Assembly (NCBI RefSeq): GCF_958298935.1
Contig: NC_084941.1
Coordinates: 12,064,001-12,128,000, forward strand
DNA from: Phragmites australis
Taxonomy: Eukaryota > Streptophyta > Magnoliopsida > Poales > Poaceae
Reading direction: 5' to 3'
Length of the DNA stretch: 64,000 bases
In this document: positions 53,856 to 64,000 of the stretch, one piece after another
Layout: each line of letters begins with the position of its first letter
Numbering within the stretch: the stretch's first letter is position 1
Made by a program: the position numbers and the translations under genes
The notes under the pieces: model-generated
The model's input: the letters and a program-made list of their open reading frames with translations, nothing else
Database searches by the model: none
What the model was told of the DNA's origin: nothing

Positions 53856-54770
53856 ATGGCCGACGATGACACCACCCGTATCGCCGCCACCGCTCGTGAA
53901 CGCGAGGCCGCCGCAGCCCGTGGCCATGAGGAGGCCGCCGCCCACGTTTGTGACGAGGCCAACGCCCGCGCCTGTGAGGAGGCAACCGCCCACGATGATG
54001 ATGTCGACAGGGCGCTGGTCCTCCACAAAGCCGCCGCCAAAGCCAATCTTCACGCCCAGGCAGTCGTTGTCCAGAATATTCGTGCGCTGGTGCCTATCGT
54101 CCTTGACCTCAGCTCACCAAACTACAGTAAATGGCGCGGATGGTTCATCATCACGTTGGGCAAGTACTCGCTGACTTCCCACGTCCTCTCCAACGTCGTC
54201 CGCCACGACTCCGCTGACTAGTATCGCATGGATTGCATCGTCCCAAGTGGCTATACAGCACAATCGCCCCTGACCTCTGCGAGATTGTCATGGAGAACAA
54301 CGTCACCTCACGCACTGTTTGACAAGTGCTCGAGGGGAAATTCATCGACAACCGGGAGACGCGTGCGCTGCACCTCAACGCCAAGTTCCGCGCCTTCGTC
54401 CAGGGCAACCTCACCATCTCGGATTACTGCCGCCGCCTGAAGAGCATGGCCTATGCTTTAAGCGCCCTCGGCGAGCCTGTCCTTTACCGCACTCTTGTCC
54501 TCGCTGTCTTACGCAGGTTGAACGAGAAGTTTGTACATATGTCGGCTCTCCTCAAGCGGCAGAGGCCATTCCCGATGTTCCTCGTGGTTTGTTCTGACCT
54601 CCTTCTGGAGGAACTCAAGATTGCGTTGCGCCCTTCTCCTTCTCAGCAATCAACGACTATCTACCTCGCCACCACCCCATCTGGTGCAAAGGGGGGGGTG
54701 CCCAACCCACTCGCGGCCAGGCTACTGCTTCAGGCGGCCACTCCACAGCGCCTCCTGCCGTGACACATGA
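53856..54770 (+). pseudogene. Copia gag
   Basis: It starts MADDDTTRIAATARERE with an Ala-rich N-terminus. The capsid region has LDLSSPNYSKWRGWFIITLG (about 54105-54160) and FIDNRETRALHLNAKFRAFV, GNLTISDYCRRLKSMAYALS (54340-54460). Stops near 54220 and frameshifts break it. After 54860 the tail has FYNLWTSTIQMWP, known from related grass copia gags. Confidence 0.72.
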
Positions 54771-55149
54771 TGGCACTGGCTCCTCCGGCAGGTCAAGTAG
54801 CGCCAATCGCTGACGACATCGCAACAACAGGGGTAGCAACAGCAACGGGGGTGGCAAATCCGACACCACTGGCGCTTCATCCGGGTGGCCTTGCTTCTAC
54901 AATCTGTGGACAAGCACCATCCAAATGTGGCCCGAACCACAGCAGAGCGCCAGTGCCCACCCCTCGGGAGCAAGTGCGCCGCAGTCGCGTGGCAGTGCAC
55001 CCATACCCCACACCATGGTGGCATACCCGCCGCTGCCAATGATGGCGCCCCCTACTACTCGCATCCACCTCAAGTTCCTTCGCCGGCGCCTGCTCCTCCC
55101 GCCTTGACTCCCATGTCTGGGCATGGGACCTGGGACCAGTCGTCTCTAG

Positions 55150-58100
55150 CAAACGTGTTCAACACTATGATGCTAACGCCACCCCGACCATTGACAAGTA
55201 CATGGATTCCGGGGCCTCCTCGCACATGACTTCTGACGACGGTAAATTGTCATCCTCCTTCCCGCCTAAGTCTTTTACTCCTTCATCGTTGTCGGTAATG
55301 GGTCATTGTTGCCCATTACCTCCACTGGTTCCACTAATCTTCATGGTCATCTTCGTCTTAATAATGTTCTAGTCGCTCCGACTATTAAGAATTTCATTTA
55401 TGTTCGTCAGTTCACCATTGACAATAATTGTTTAGTTGAGTTTGACCCTGTCGGCCTTTCTGTGAAGGATCTTCGTTCCAGGAACATGATCACCATGTGC
55501 AATAGCTTCGGTCCCCTTTACCTTCTTTATGTGTCAGCGCCCATCGCTTCATCTTATGCCCTCCTCGCCGGCACCCCCGCTTTGCTTTGGCATCATCGTC
55601 TTGGTCACTTGGTGGCGATGCTCTTTCATGGCTTGTTAGTTCTTTTGCTATTTCATGCAATAAGGGTGCTAGCGATACTCTATGTCATGCTTGTCAGCTT
55701 GGCCGTCATGTATGCCTTCCGTTTGCCACATCAAACTCTAGAGCTCTCAATAATTTTGACTTACTACATTGTGACCTTTGGACCTCTCCTGTTGCCAATG
55801 TCTCTGGTTACAAGTACTACTTAGTCATTCTTGATGACTGCTCTCATTTTCTTTGGACATTTCCTTTATGTCTTAAACGACACTTTCTTCACTCTTTTTA
55901 ATTTTTTTCTCCTTTGTGGCTATGCAGTTTGGCCGCAAGATTAAGAGTGTCCAATGTGACAATGACTGCGAGTTTGACAACTCCACTACCCGCACCTTCT
56001 TTCTCACCAATGGTGTCGCTCGTCGCATGTCTTGCCCCTACACTACCCAACAGAATGGCAAAGCCGAACGTATTATTCGTTCCACCAACAACATAGTGCG
56101 TTCTCTCCTTTTTCCAAGCAAGCCTTCCACCTTCCTATTGGGTTGAGGTCCTTCATGCCGCCACACATCTTCTTAATCGCCTCCCCACAGAAACCCTCTC
56201 CTTCTCCACTCTACACTTCGCGCTTTACAACATGCCACCCACATACTCCCATCTCCATGTCTTTGGCTCAAAGTGCTATCCCAATTTGTCCGCCACTAGG
56301 CCCAAAAAGTTGTCTCCATGTTCCACCATGTGTGTGATTCTAGGCTATTCCTCCAATCATAAAGGTTATCGGTGTCTTGATCTCTCGTCCAATCGGGTTA
56401 TCATATCCCGACATGTGACATTCGATGAGAACTCATTCCCTTTCGCGGAGTTAAACAACAGCTGCCTCATGGTGTATTTTATTTTTTGTCTCCTGACATG
56501 ACCGTGCCGCCACCCGTTGGTCCGTCACGGTCCTCTCTCACTGCAGGTCTCCCTGGTGGTCTGCTTGCACCTGGCCGCGCACTACCTCCTAGCCCCATCC
56601 GCGGCTCGGTCAGCGCGGCCTCATTGCTCGACCCCTCGTGCGCACCCCTGGCTCGGTGCATGCCTGCGACCCTCCACCTGGGTTTGGCGTGCCTCCGCGT
56701 GCATCACCCGTAGTCTCAGTCTCGCAGCAGGGATGCCGCCCTCCGTGCCTCTGGTTGCGGTGCCCTCTTCGCCCACGACTGCCGCAGCTTCAACTATCGT
56801 GCCTGTTGTGGTCACGCTTGTCGCGGCCTCTACCTTGCAACTTTCGGTTGGTGCCATGCTGATCGCACCTGTCATCAACGAGCACTCAATGGTGACGCGA
56901 GGAAAACACAATTTCTGCCAGCCGATTCAGCGCCTCAACTTGAACGTGAGCACCCTGTCGCCGATTCCCAAGACATACTGATCTGCCTTAGCCAATACGT
57001 AGTGGCGCCACGCCATGGAGGAAGAGTACGTAGCTTTGCTGGCTAATAATACTTGGGATCTTGTGCCACGACTGACTCATGGTAACATCGTTACCGGCAA
57101 GTGGATCTTTCGTCACAAGTTCAAATCTGATGGCTCCCTTGATCGACAAAGCATGATGGGTTCTTGTGGCTTTATGTAGCGGCCTAGAATTGATTTTGAT
57201 GAGACCTTCAGCCCTGTCGTCAAGCCTGCCACCGTTCGTACTATTATGTCCTTGTCCTTGTCTCAGGATTGGCCTATTTATTAGTTGGATGTGAAGAACA
57301 CATTCTTACATGGTACCTTGACTGAGACAGTATACTGCTCTCAGCCCACTGGCTTCGTAGATTCCTCACATCTGGACTATGTATGTTGTTTGAACAAGTC
57401 CCTCTACAGCCTCAAATAGGCACCTCGTGGATGGTACAACCATTTTGCGTCTCGCATTTCATCTCTAGGGTTTGTTGAGGAAAAGTCAGACACTACCCTG
57501 TTTATTTACCATCATGGTGCCGACATGACCTATTTGCTGCTCTATGTGGACAGCATTGTGCTGACTGCCTCCTCAGATGCTCTTCTTTACTGAATTATTT
57601 GTGCACTTCAGCAAGAGTTTTCTATGAAGGATCTACGCCTTCTCCATTATTTTCTTGGTGTCTTAGTGGAATGAAGCAATGGTGACATGTTTCTCTCTTA
57701 GCACCAATATATGTTGGACATTCTGGATCGTGCGGGTATGACAGATTGCAAGCCCTGCAGTACACCTGTGGACACTCACTTGAAGCTCTCATTTGCTAGT
57801 CCTCCTGCGAGCGATCCTACCCACTACCGCAGTCTAGCTGGCACTCTTCAGTACCTCGCATTCACTCAGCCAGATATTACTTACGCAGTTCAGGAGGTCC
57901 ATCTTCACATGCATGATCCCTGGGAGCCTCACTATACTGCACTGAAGCGCATCCTCAAGTACATCCATGGCACTCTAGATCACGACTTGTTTCTCACCGG
58001 TCACGTTCAACGGAGCTAGTTGTTTACTCTGATACTGATTAGGCAAGTTGCCCGGATACTCTCAAGTCCACTTCTAGCTATGCAGTATTCCTGGGTGAGA

Positions 58101-58506
58101 ATGTTATTTCCTGGTCCTACAAGCATCAGAACACAGTGTCCCACTCCAGTGCGGAGGCAAAGTATCGGGCTTTGGCGAATGCCGTTGCCAAGGCCTACTG
58201 GTTGTGATAGTTACTTTAGGAGCTTCATAGTCCACTTCATCATGCAACCCTTGTCTGTTGCGATAACATCAGTGCAGTCTACCTCTCTACGAACCCGGTG
58301 CAGCATCAGCGCACCAAACACATAGAGATTGATCTCCACTTTGTACGGGAGCGTGTCGCCCTCGGTTACGTTCGTGCCCTTCACGTCCTGACTTCATCCC
58401 AGTACACCGACATCTTCACCAAGGGGCTTCCAACGTCGGTATTCATTGAGTTCAGGTCTAGTCTAAACGTCCTCTCCAGCGACACTCTGACTGTGAGGGC
58501 ATGTTA
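55150..58506 (+). pseudogene. Copia pol: protease, integrase, RT, RNase H (decayed)
   Basis: The protease active site is MDSGASSHMTSDDG (55203-55244). The pre-integrase region has LLWHHRLGHL (about 55580-55610). The integrase core has LLHCDLW (55770), VQCDNDCEFDN (about 55950) and QNGKAERIIRSTNNIVRSLL (56050-56110). RT runs from about 57015 (YVALLANNTWDLV, VTGKWIFRHKFKSDGSL, YVDSIVLTAS with the catalytic YVDD changed to YVDS near 57545) and continues to the block HYRSLAGTLQYLAFTQPDIT (57820-57880). RNase H follows (HSSAEAKYRALANAVAKAYW about 58140-58200; KHIEIDLHFVRERV about 58317-58358). Many stops and frameshifts are present. Confidence 0.85.
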
Positions 58507-58591
58507 GACAGAGAATCCATCTCCTTGCCTTCCTCGCTTTAAGCTTCAAGCAATCAATAAACACAATTATTTGTGATTAGCTTCACTTTCA
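58502..58591 (+). repeat. 3' LTR of the copia element, internally deleted (90 bp)
   Basis: Same ends as the 5' LTR, but about 140 bp are missing between CTCCTTGCCTTC and TCGCTTTAAGCTTC. The CAAGA target duplication follows at 58592. Confidence 0.85.
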
Positions 58592-58596
58592 CAAGA

Positions 58597-60299
58597 CATT
58601 GTCATTTTTTTTAGTTTTTGCGATGGTTTTTTTTATTCAACGCAGCAAAAGCGAAGGGGATTCATCATGGGTTTGGTTTGCCTTTGTATTCGATTTTTGC
58701 ATTCTCGAACCAAGGGGGTTAATTGGTGTTTTTGCCCTTTTTTGGTACCGCGCTACATCAATTTGAGTTTGGATCCGAGTAGCATTTTAGTGGGGGAGGG
58801 GGATCTGAATTAGATTGTGACCCGGAAGGTGAGTTCATACATACCCCTAATGTTTTTTCCTAAGATTGCGTGCCTCATGCTATCTAGTTTTCATGATCTA
58901 CCTACCATGTGCTCCTGATTTGTGTTATTCTATGTGGATCTTGACACATTGGACACTTTTGAATAGGATTTTCATTTTTTTTTGTCTAGGGTTGATTATT
59001 AGTAAATCGTCGATCTAACGAATTTGTTGGAGAATACAATACGGGATGTCTTAAGTAGACGAATTATAAGGGAACATACGTAATTTTTCAGACAGGTTCG
59101 TGCCTTACTAAGGATAATAACCTTACGTCATATTTGTTTTATATTGATCTGAGCCTGTTACAAGAAGTAGCTAGCCTAGATGGATCTAAACTAGTTGGTG
59201 ACCTCTCTCCTTCGCTTCTATTGGCTTGTATTGCTGATATCGGCTTTTCCGCCGTAGGGTCTCTTGGCTCCGTATATATATGGGAGTGTTGTACGTCATC
59301 TGGACTCTTCCTTCCTATTCTTGGAGATAGACCTTCACGGTTACAAGACGCCTTAGGTACCAACAGGTAGTTTCCTTTCTTCTATGAATCCTCTTCCTAA
59401 AGATAAAGATATACTTGAAGAATTAAGAAAAACTCTAAGATACTCAGATATAGTAACTATCTATTATTCATCATCAGTCCATAATCCCATAGCTTGTACT
59501 CCTCCCAGCCTCCCCCTGTCGCCCCCACCTCTTTGTGCTTAGAAGTTGTTTGTTTGGAGCAACGATCTTGTCTTGATCACGTGCTTGCTAGATTTGCTTG
59601 TCGGTTTAAATAAATTTGCTCTTGGATTTGTTATGGATTTTCTCATAAAAAGATATAAATTTGCTTTCTGATTTTTTAATGGATTTACATTTCTAAATTG
59701 AAACTAATTTGTCCTATGAATCCGTATGGATTAATTTGCTTGTAAATAAAATAAACCTGCTTTATGAGTTGGTACAGATTTGCTTGTAAAATCAAACAAA
59801 ATTTCTCCTTTGTGTCTTACTGATTTGTTTTTGTAAGTTGAGGCATTTTGCTCTCTGAAACCTAGTGAAGCATACAAATTGTTTTGACCTTTGCTTAGAA
59901 ACATGTAGTAAATTGATTTGATTTTGCTTTCACACAGTTTCTAAATTACTTTTTAAATCCTTTGTGATTGCTTACAATTGTTAACAAAATTGCTTTTGTA
60001 CACTTTGGTGAACAATTGAGAAATGAACATGGAAATAATAGTTATAGTTTGCATCACACTCACGCAATATAATACATTACTAAAAATAGAAAAGAGAAAG
60101 TTTGTTTAGACTTAAGTTGGCCAACTGGGCCGTAGGGTCCGACACTAGATCCACTACTGTAGGCATGACCCAAACATGGCAAGGATCGGCTAAGCACTGC
60201 CCCATCGTCCCCTGCTGCCCCTCCCTAGCCGCCGCTGCCCCACCCTCTCCCCGCCATGCTCCCGCCGCACCCTACCGCCGGCACGGCATGACAGGCCAC
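58597..60299. other. Intergenic region upstream of the BG1-like gene's copia insertion
   Basis: AT-rich. About 59030-59375 resembles an old LTR-like fragment (GACAGGTTCGTGCC, AACCTTACGTCATATTTG, TATATATATGGGAGTG), without a pair. The section 60110-60299 is GC-rich with GGCACGGCATGACAGG words resembling a hAT-like MITE remnant. No gene is seen. Confidence 0.4.
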
Positions 60300-60857
60300 C
60301 ACTACTACAGAACATGTCATAAGTAGCACCTCATCAGTGTCGGTTTGAGCATAACGGTACTGTTGATTATCAGTGCCAGTTCTTAAACTTCCGCGCACGA
60401 CCTATGATTGAGGCACCAAGAACTGGCACTGATAGGTACTATCAGTGCCGGTTCTTGGCACCTCAATTATTGCTCGCGCGTGGGAGTTTAACAACCGGCA
60501 CTGATAGTCACTATTAGTGCCGGTTGGAACTAGAACCAGCACTGATGCCTACGTTATATTTATATCCAGCACTTAGCTCCATTCATCCTGACGCCGCTCG
60601 TCCTCCCCGACCGCCGCCTCCTCCCTGTCTGCAGCCTCCTTGTCATGCATCGGCTCGTCGCCTCCTCATCCTCATCCTCGTCGCGCACCGACTGCTACCT
60701 CCTCCTCCTCGTCGTGCACCGACCGCTGCCTCCTCATCCTCATCGCGTGCCGGCCGCCACCTCCTCGTCCTTATCGTGCATCGGCCCGCCGCCGCCTCTT
60801 CGTCCTCATCGCGCGCTGGCCCACCGCCGCCTCCTCGTCGCCTCCTTGACATCCCCA

Positions 60858-62087
60858 TGGCAAGCAGCAACGGCAGTGGTGGGCGTAGATCTAGGAAGCG
60901 TGGAGGTGGCCGCTCCATCCTATCTAGTCGCCCCGGGTTCGGGCAACCACCCTCGTACTCTCGGCCTCCAAATCTACAACGGTGTATCCCCTTCCTACCC
61001 GGAAGGGTCATGAAACACCTGGGTTAGTTCTCAAATTCAAGTTAGCCAATTTAGGTCCTGAAATTAAATATGTGTTTTATTTTAAAATATGTTGGCTTAT
61101 TATTAGATGTGTATGTCATGATATTAAATGTGTATCGCTATATCGGTGTTTTAGATGTTACCATCACTTCTCGGTGAGTAACTAGTTTGTTACTTCCTTG
61201 TTCTGCAATTGATAACTTGACATAATTGCAAGATTATCCATATGTGCCGATTGATATAGCATTGGCGTTTTTTCTCTAAGCATGTAGACGTACATGTGAC
61301 TTGTCTTAGGTACATCTGCATACTCAGAGATGAAAATCCCTTTGCCCTCATACTCCCGCCCTCCAGATCCTCAACGGCGTATCCCCTTCCTACCCGAAAC
61401 GGTCATTAAACACCTGGGTTAGTTCTCAAATTTAAGTTAGTAAATTGTAGTTAGCAATTTTAGTTAGCCAATTTAGGTCCTGAAATTAGATATGTAATTT
61501 AGTTCAAAATATATTAGCTTATTATTAGATGTGTATATCATCATATTAGATGTGCATTGCTATATCGGTGTTTTAGATGTTACCATCACTTCTCAGTGAG
61601 CAACTAGTTTGTTACTTCTTTGTTCTACAATTAATGACTTGACATAATTGTGAGATTATCCACATGTGCCGATTGATATGACATTGGCGTTTTTTCTCTG
61701 AGCATGTAGACGTACCTGTGACGTGTCTTAGGTACATATACATGCTCAGAGATAAAAATCCCTTTGCTATAAATTATAAGAAGGTCAGTTAATATTGTAG
61801 TGTGCAGCTAACAAATTTAGAAACTAATATACTGATTGATGTAGATGCTTCCTTATCTACAATGGCTACATGACATTATTGCGGACCTTGGTGGCACACC
61901 ACCTATGGTAACGTTCATATTGGCTGATAACAATAAAATGAAGATCACTATCTCTTTTAGTATTGCTTTTTCTAAAGAAGAATATATTATTTTAACAGCA
62001 TCAAGCTCCAAAACTGACCCAAGACTTATGGCTAAGAGATCTGTTGTTCATGAGCTTCTACAATCGGTTAATCTGCAACTTGGATAA
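60858..62087 (+). other. Unidentified open frames inside the small CACTA element
   Basis: An ATG at 60858 opens a basic, Gly/Ser-rich frame ending CIPFLPGRVMKHLG followed by a possible GTTAG donor (61021). After a possible TTGATGTAG acceptor, 61845-62087 reads MLPYLQWLHDIIADLGG and then KTDPRLMAKRSVVHELLQSV. The frames could be exons of a captured gene fragment. I recognise no domain. The proline- and serine-rich frames upstream (60524-61013) derive from CCTCCTCGTC repeats and are doubtful. Confidence 0.3.
60950..61766. repeat. Tandem duplication of about 400 bp inside the CACTA element
   Basis: Unit 1 (60950-61344) and unit 2 (61345-61766) abut directly. They share CGTATCCCCTTCCTACC, ATATCGGTGTTTTAGATG and GGCGTTTTTTCTCT, ending in AATCCCTTTG in both. 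Unit 2 has a small extra duplication around GTTAGTAAATTGTAGTTAGC. Confidence 0.88.
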
Positions 62088-62941
62088 ATGTTTCCGGACT
62101 ACAACTATTTCAAATTTAAAGCGCTTGAACAGAATGATGATGTGCTTGCAATAACTCCTAGGCTCTCGCGGTTACATGCAGCTGAAACAGTTGGTGATAT
62201 GAACCTGTAGTTTGTAGCTAGGATTATTTCAATAATATTAAATTTTTCCTCTATATTGTTACTCTTTATCTATAGGATTTTTACTAGAACACTCGGATGC
62301 GGATGGATTGTAGCTTGACTTCAATCTTACGTCTTCTTGCCCAGCAGTGGAGGTACACATTACTTGATCCTCAATATAGGAAGAACTAGGAAGGAAAGTA
62401 CTAGTCAAACCTTAAGTTTCAGTGTAATAGTAACAATTTTGTTATTTACGGAAGTCCAATGAAACTTCCATTTGAAGCAACAGCTAGTGCGCTCATTCAT
62501 GTACTGAATCATTTTGATGTAAATTTGGAGTTGAAATTTTACATATCAACTATGCATATAATGGTATTTGATGTAATTTTAGAAATGCCTGTAGTTTAAA
62601 TTAATGTATTAAGTGTTTATCGTGACTTAAACATTAGAAGAGTGGATGCATGTGCATGTGATATATTTTGGATTGTGCAATTTTTTTTAACTGCTGAGAT
62701 CTATCAGTATCAGTGCTGGTTCCTAGCAGGGAACCAACACTGATATTTCATTATTAGTGCTGGTTCATGGATGGAACCGACACCGATAATTCATTATCAA
62801 TGTCGGTTCGTGGATCGAACCGACACTGATAGTGATTTTCAATGCCGATTCCGTACCCGACACTGATAGTCACTGACTATCAGTACCGAGTAATCAGTGT
62901 CGGTTCAAAATCTGCTACTAATAAGGTATTCTGCAGTAGTG

Positions 62942-63751
62942 TACTCACATGCTTGGCATAGCACGTATGATCGCTCACGGGCCATACCATGGGTCACACC
63001 GCCGACACGGGACCAGCCCAACCAGGCCCGTTTAGTTAGTCCGGTCTATTGACTTTCTTCGAAACTCTCATCTCCTCTCGTAGTAGCTCTCCTTGAACAG
63101 ACCATCTTTGTCGCCGCAGATTTGTTTGAAGCAGCCATCTCACTAATGTGGCATCTCTCTTCTATGTGGATGGCTACAGCTATTTTGGATGCATGACACA
63201 TCATCTCATGAGAAAAGCGTTCCAATGTTGCATTCATGCTCTTTTATGCTTTTTATGTACGTGTCATGTAGCAGAAGAGAACACAAGATTTAAAAGGAAA
63301 GCATAGATATACTAAAAAGTACTATGCACGAGATCCCCAAGTTGTTAATCCTTATCTTAGGAGGAGGACTAGGATATAATTAAGTGTCCTAACGCCTAAG
63401 CACAAATGTAGTAGTCACACGTCAGATACCAAAAAAGTTTGCCCTGTTTTTTAAAAAGAAAAGAAGAAAAAACAAAAAAAAGAGCATCCACAGCCATAAG
63501 ATAGCTATAGCCTATAGAAGCGGCTATTGCACTTCCGACATAGATCAAACAAAAGAACACGATACGCTTGCACACCAATGCCGGTCTATTTGAAACAAAA
63601 GACCTGGAAAAGAAATTTTGGAGGCATAATGGCAACGATTTCCATTGGTCCATTCATCCAAAGGGACTTAAAGACCGCGAATGTGATCCGCGTGCAAGTA
63701 AGGTTTTTTTTGCCCTCTTTATGCTAAGAAATATGAGCGTATGAACTGACA
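62942..63751. other. Intergenic, no recognised gene
   Basis: The start (62942-63045) is GC-rich with CGGGCCATACCATGGG and CCAGGCCCGTTTAG, similar in style to the sequence left of the CACTA element at 60110-60299. The element may therefore have landed in an older hAT-like repeat. The rest shows nothing recognisable. Confidence 0.4.
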
Positions 63752-64000
63752 TTAGAGACGACAGATAGAAGAGATGCACCACTTTGGGAATTCGCTCTGG
63801 TGAGCGACCATCAAGTGGAGGCGACCACTAGGGGAACCACCCAAAGGATATTGCAGTGCGGGGTCGCCGGCCTCGCACAGTGCCCAATGTTCTCCTGGAA
63901 ATGACAAGTCTAGCCATGCCACGGTGGCATGATCGAGCTCTAGCAGGGTACGGACCAATCCGACAAGCACAGCAAGATTGGGTTGTCGATCCTCCCCAGC
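63752..64000 (-). other. Unidentified open frame running off the right edge
   Basis: The minus strand is open from the window edge to a stop at 63752. It reads AVLVGLVRTLLELDHATVAW, then LDLSFPGEHWALCEAGDPAL and PSGRLHLMVAHQSEFPKWCI. The composition looks protein-like, but no family is recognised and the start lies outside the window. It could be the last exon of a gene or transposon ORF. Confidence 0.3.

Larger units (their letters stand above)
53543..58591 (+). mobile_element. Ty1/copia retrotransposon, 5.0 kb, decayed
   Basis: Short LTRs at 53543-53775 and 58502-58591 share TGTTAGACAGAGAATCC and CTTCAAGCAATC...GTGATTAGCTTCACTT. CAAGA is duplicated exactly at 53538-53542 and 58592-58596. 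The internal order gag, protease, integrase, RT, RNase H is that of copia elements. It lies upstream of, and is transcribed away from, the BG1-like gene. Confidence 0.92.
60300..62941. mobile_element. Small non-autonomous CACTA element, 2.6 kb
   Basis: The left end CACTACTACAGAA at 60300 and the right end, read inward CACTACTGCAGAA, from 62941 match at 12 of 13 bases. The neighbouring triplets CAC (60297-60299) and TAC (62942-62944) agree at two of three. Both ends carry subterminal TATCAGTGCCGGTTC and inverted AACCGGCACTGATAG repeats (60340-60560; 62700-62920). It encodes no TNP1 or TNP2, so it needs a helper element. Confidence 0.85.

Noticed and set aside
53543..58591. Copia element as a functional autonomous copy
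   Set aside because: RT catalytic motif altered to YVDS, many stops and frameshifts, and an internally deleted 3' LTR.
60524..61013. Pro/Ser/Arg-rich open frames on both strands in the small CACTA element
   Set aside because: Generated by CCTCCTCGTC-type repeats; no domain seen.

Overview
The window looks like a transposon-dense stretch of a grass (Poaceae) nuclear genome. It carries CACTA, MULE, hAT and Stowaway DNA transposons, Tat-lineage Ty3/gypsy and SIRE-like and other Ty1/copia elements, introns with GT-AG ends, and one GC-rich, intronless host gene of the BIG GRAIN 1 type. Nothing bacterial or viral is present. Almost every element gene is broken, and many of the breaks are in-frame TAA/TAG/TGA codons where family-conserved Q, R or W codons stood. 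That is what decay by C-to-T change in silenced plant transposons looks like.

Layout. 1-411: right end of a CACTA element. 527-1104: a hAT-type MITE with a perfect 8-bp target duplication. 1.6-2.1 kb: degenerate CACTA-like subterminal repeats. 2413-10690: a CACTA element with a Transposase_24 (TNP1-like) gene on the minus strand and a 5'-truncated TNP2/Transposase_21 gene on the plus strand. TNP2 is split by a 1.85-kb solo-LTR-like insert (7627-9476). 10.7-28.2 kb: a minus-strand Mutator-like element (MULE-1). Its transposase gene is cut in two by an 11.9-kb Tat/RIRE2-like gypsy element (13681-25542, target duplication CTACC), which also carries a spliced antisense gene. 29134-36623: a second, structurally complete MULE (MULE-2) with long terminal inverted repeats and a 10-bp target duplication. 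It encodes a decayed transposase, a plant mobile domain (PMD) protein and an apparently intact two-exon GRF-like zinc-finger protein. 37697-47785: a SIRE-like copia element without pol, its gag split by a 3.5-kb solo-LTR-like insert (39835-43327, target duplication CTAGG).

47.8-52.2 kb is gene-free and holds a SINE and several MITEs. 52189-53175 (minus) is the only convincing host gene, a BIG GRAIN 1-like protein. A degenerate copia element (53543-58591, target duplication CAAGA) sits 368 bp upstream of its start codon, inside what should be its promoter. 60300-62941 is a small non-autonomous CACTA element with an internal tandem duplication. The last kilobase holds an unidentified open frame that runs off the edge.

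The nesting gives a relative order of events. The MULE transposase, the CACTA TNP2 gene and the SIRE-like gag were in place before their inserts arrived, because in each case removing the insert and one target-duplication copy brings the interrupted gene back together.
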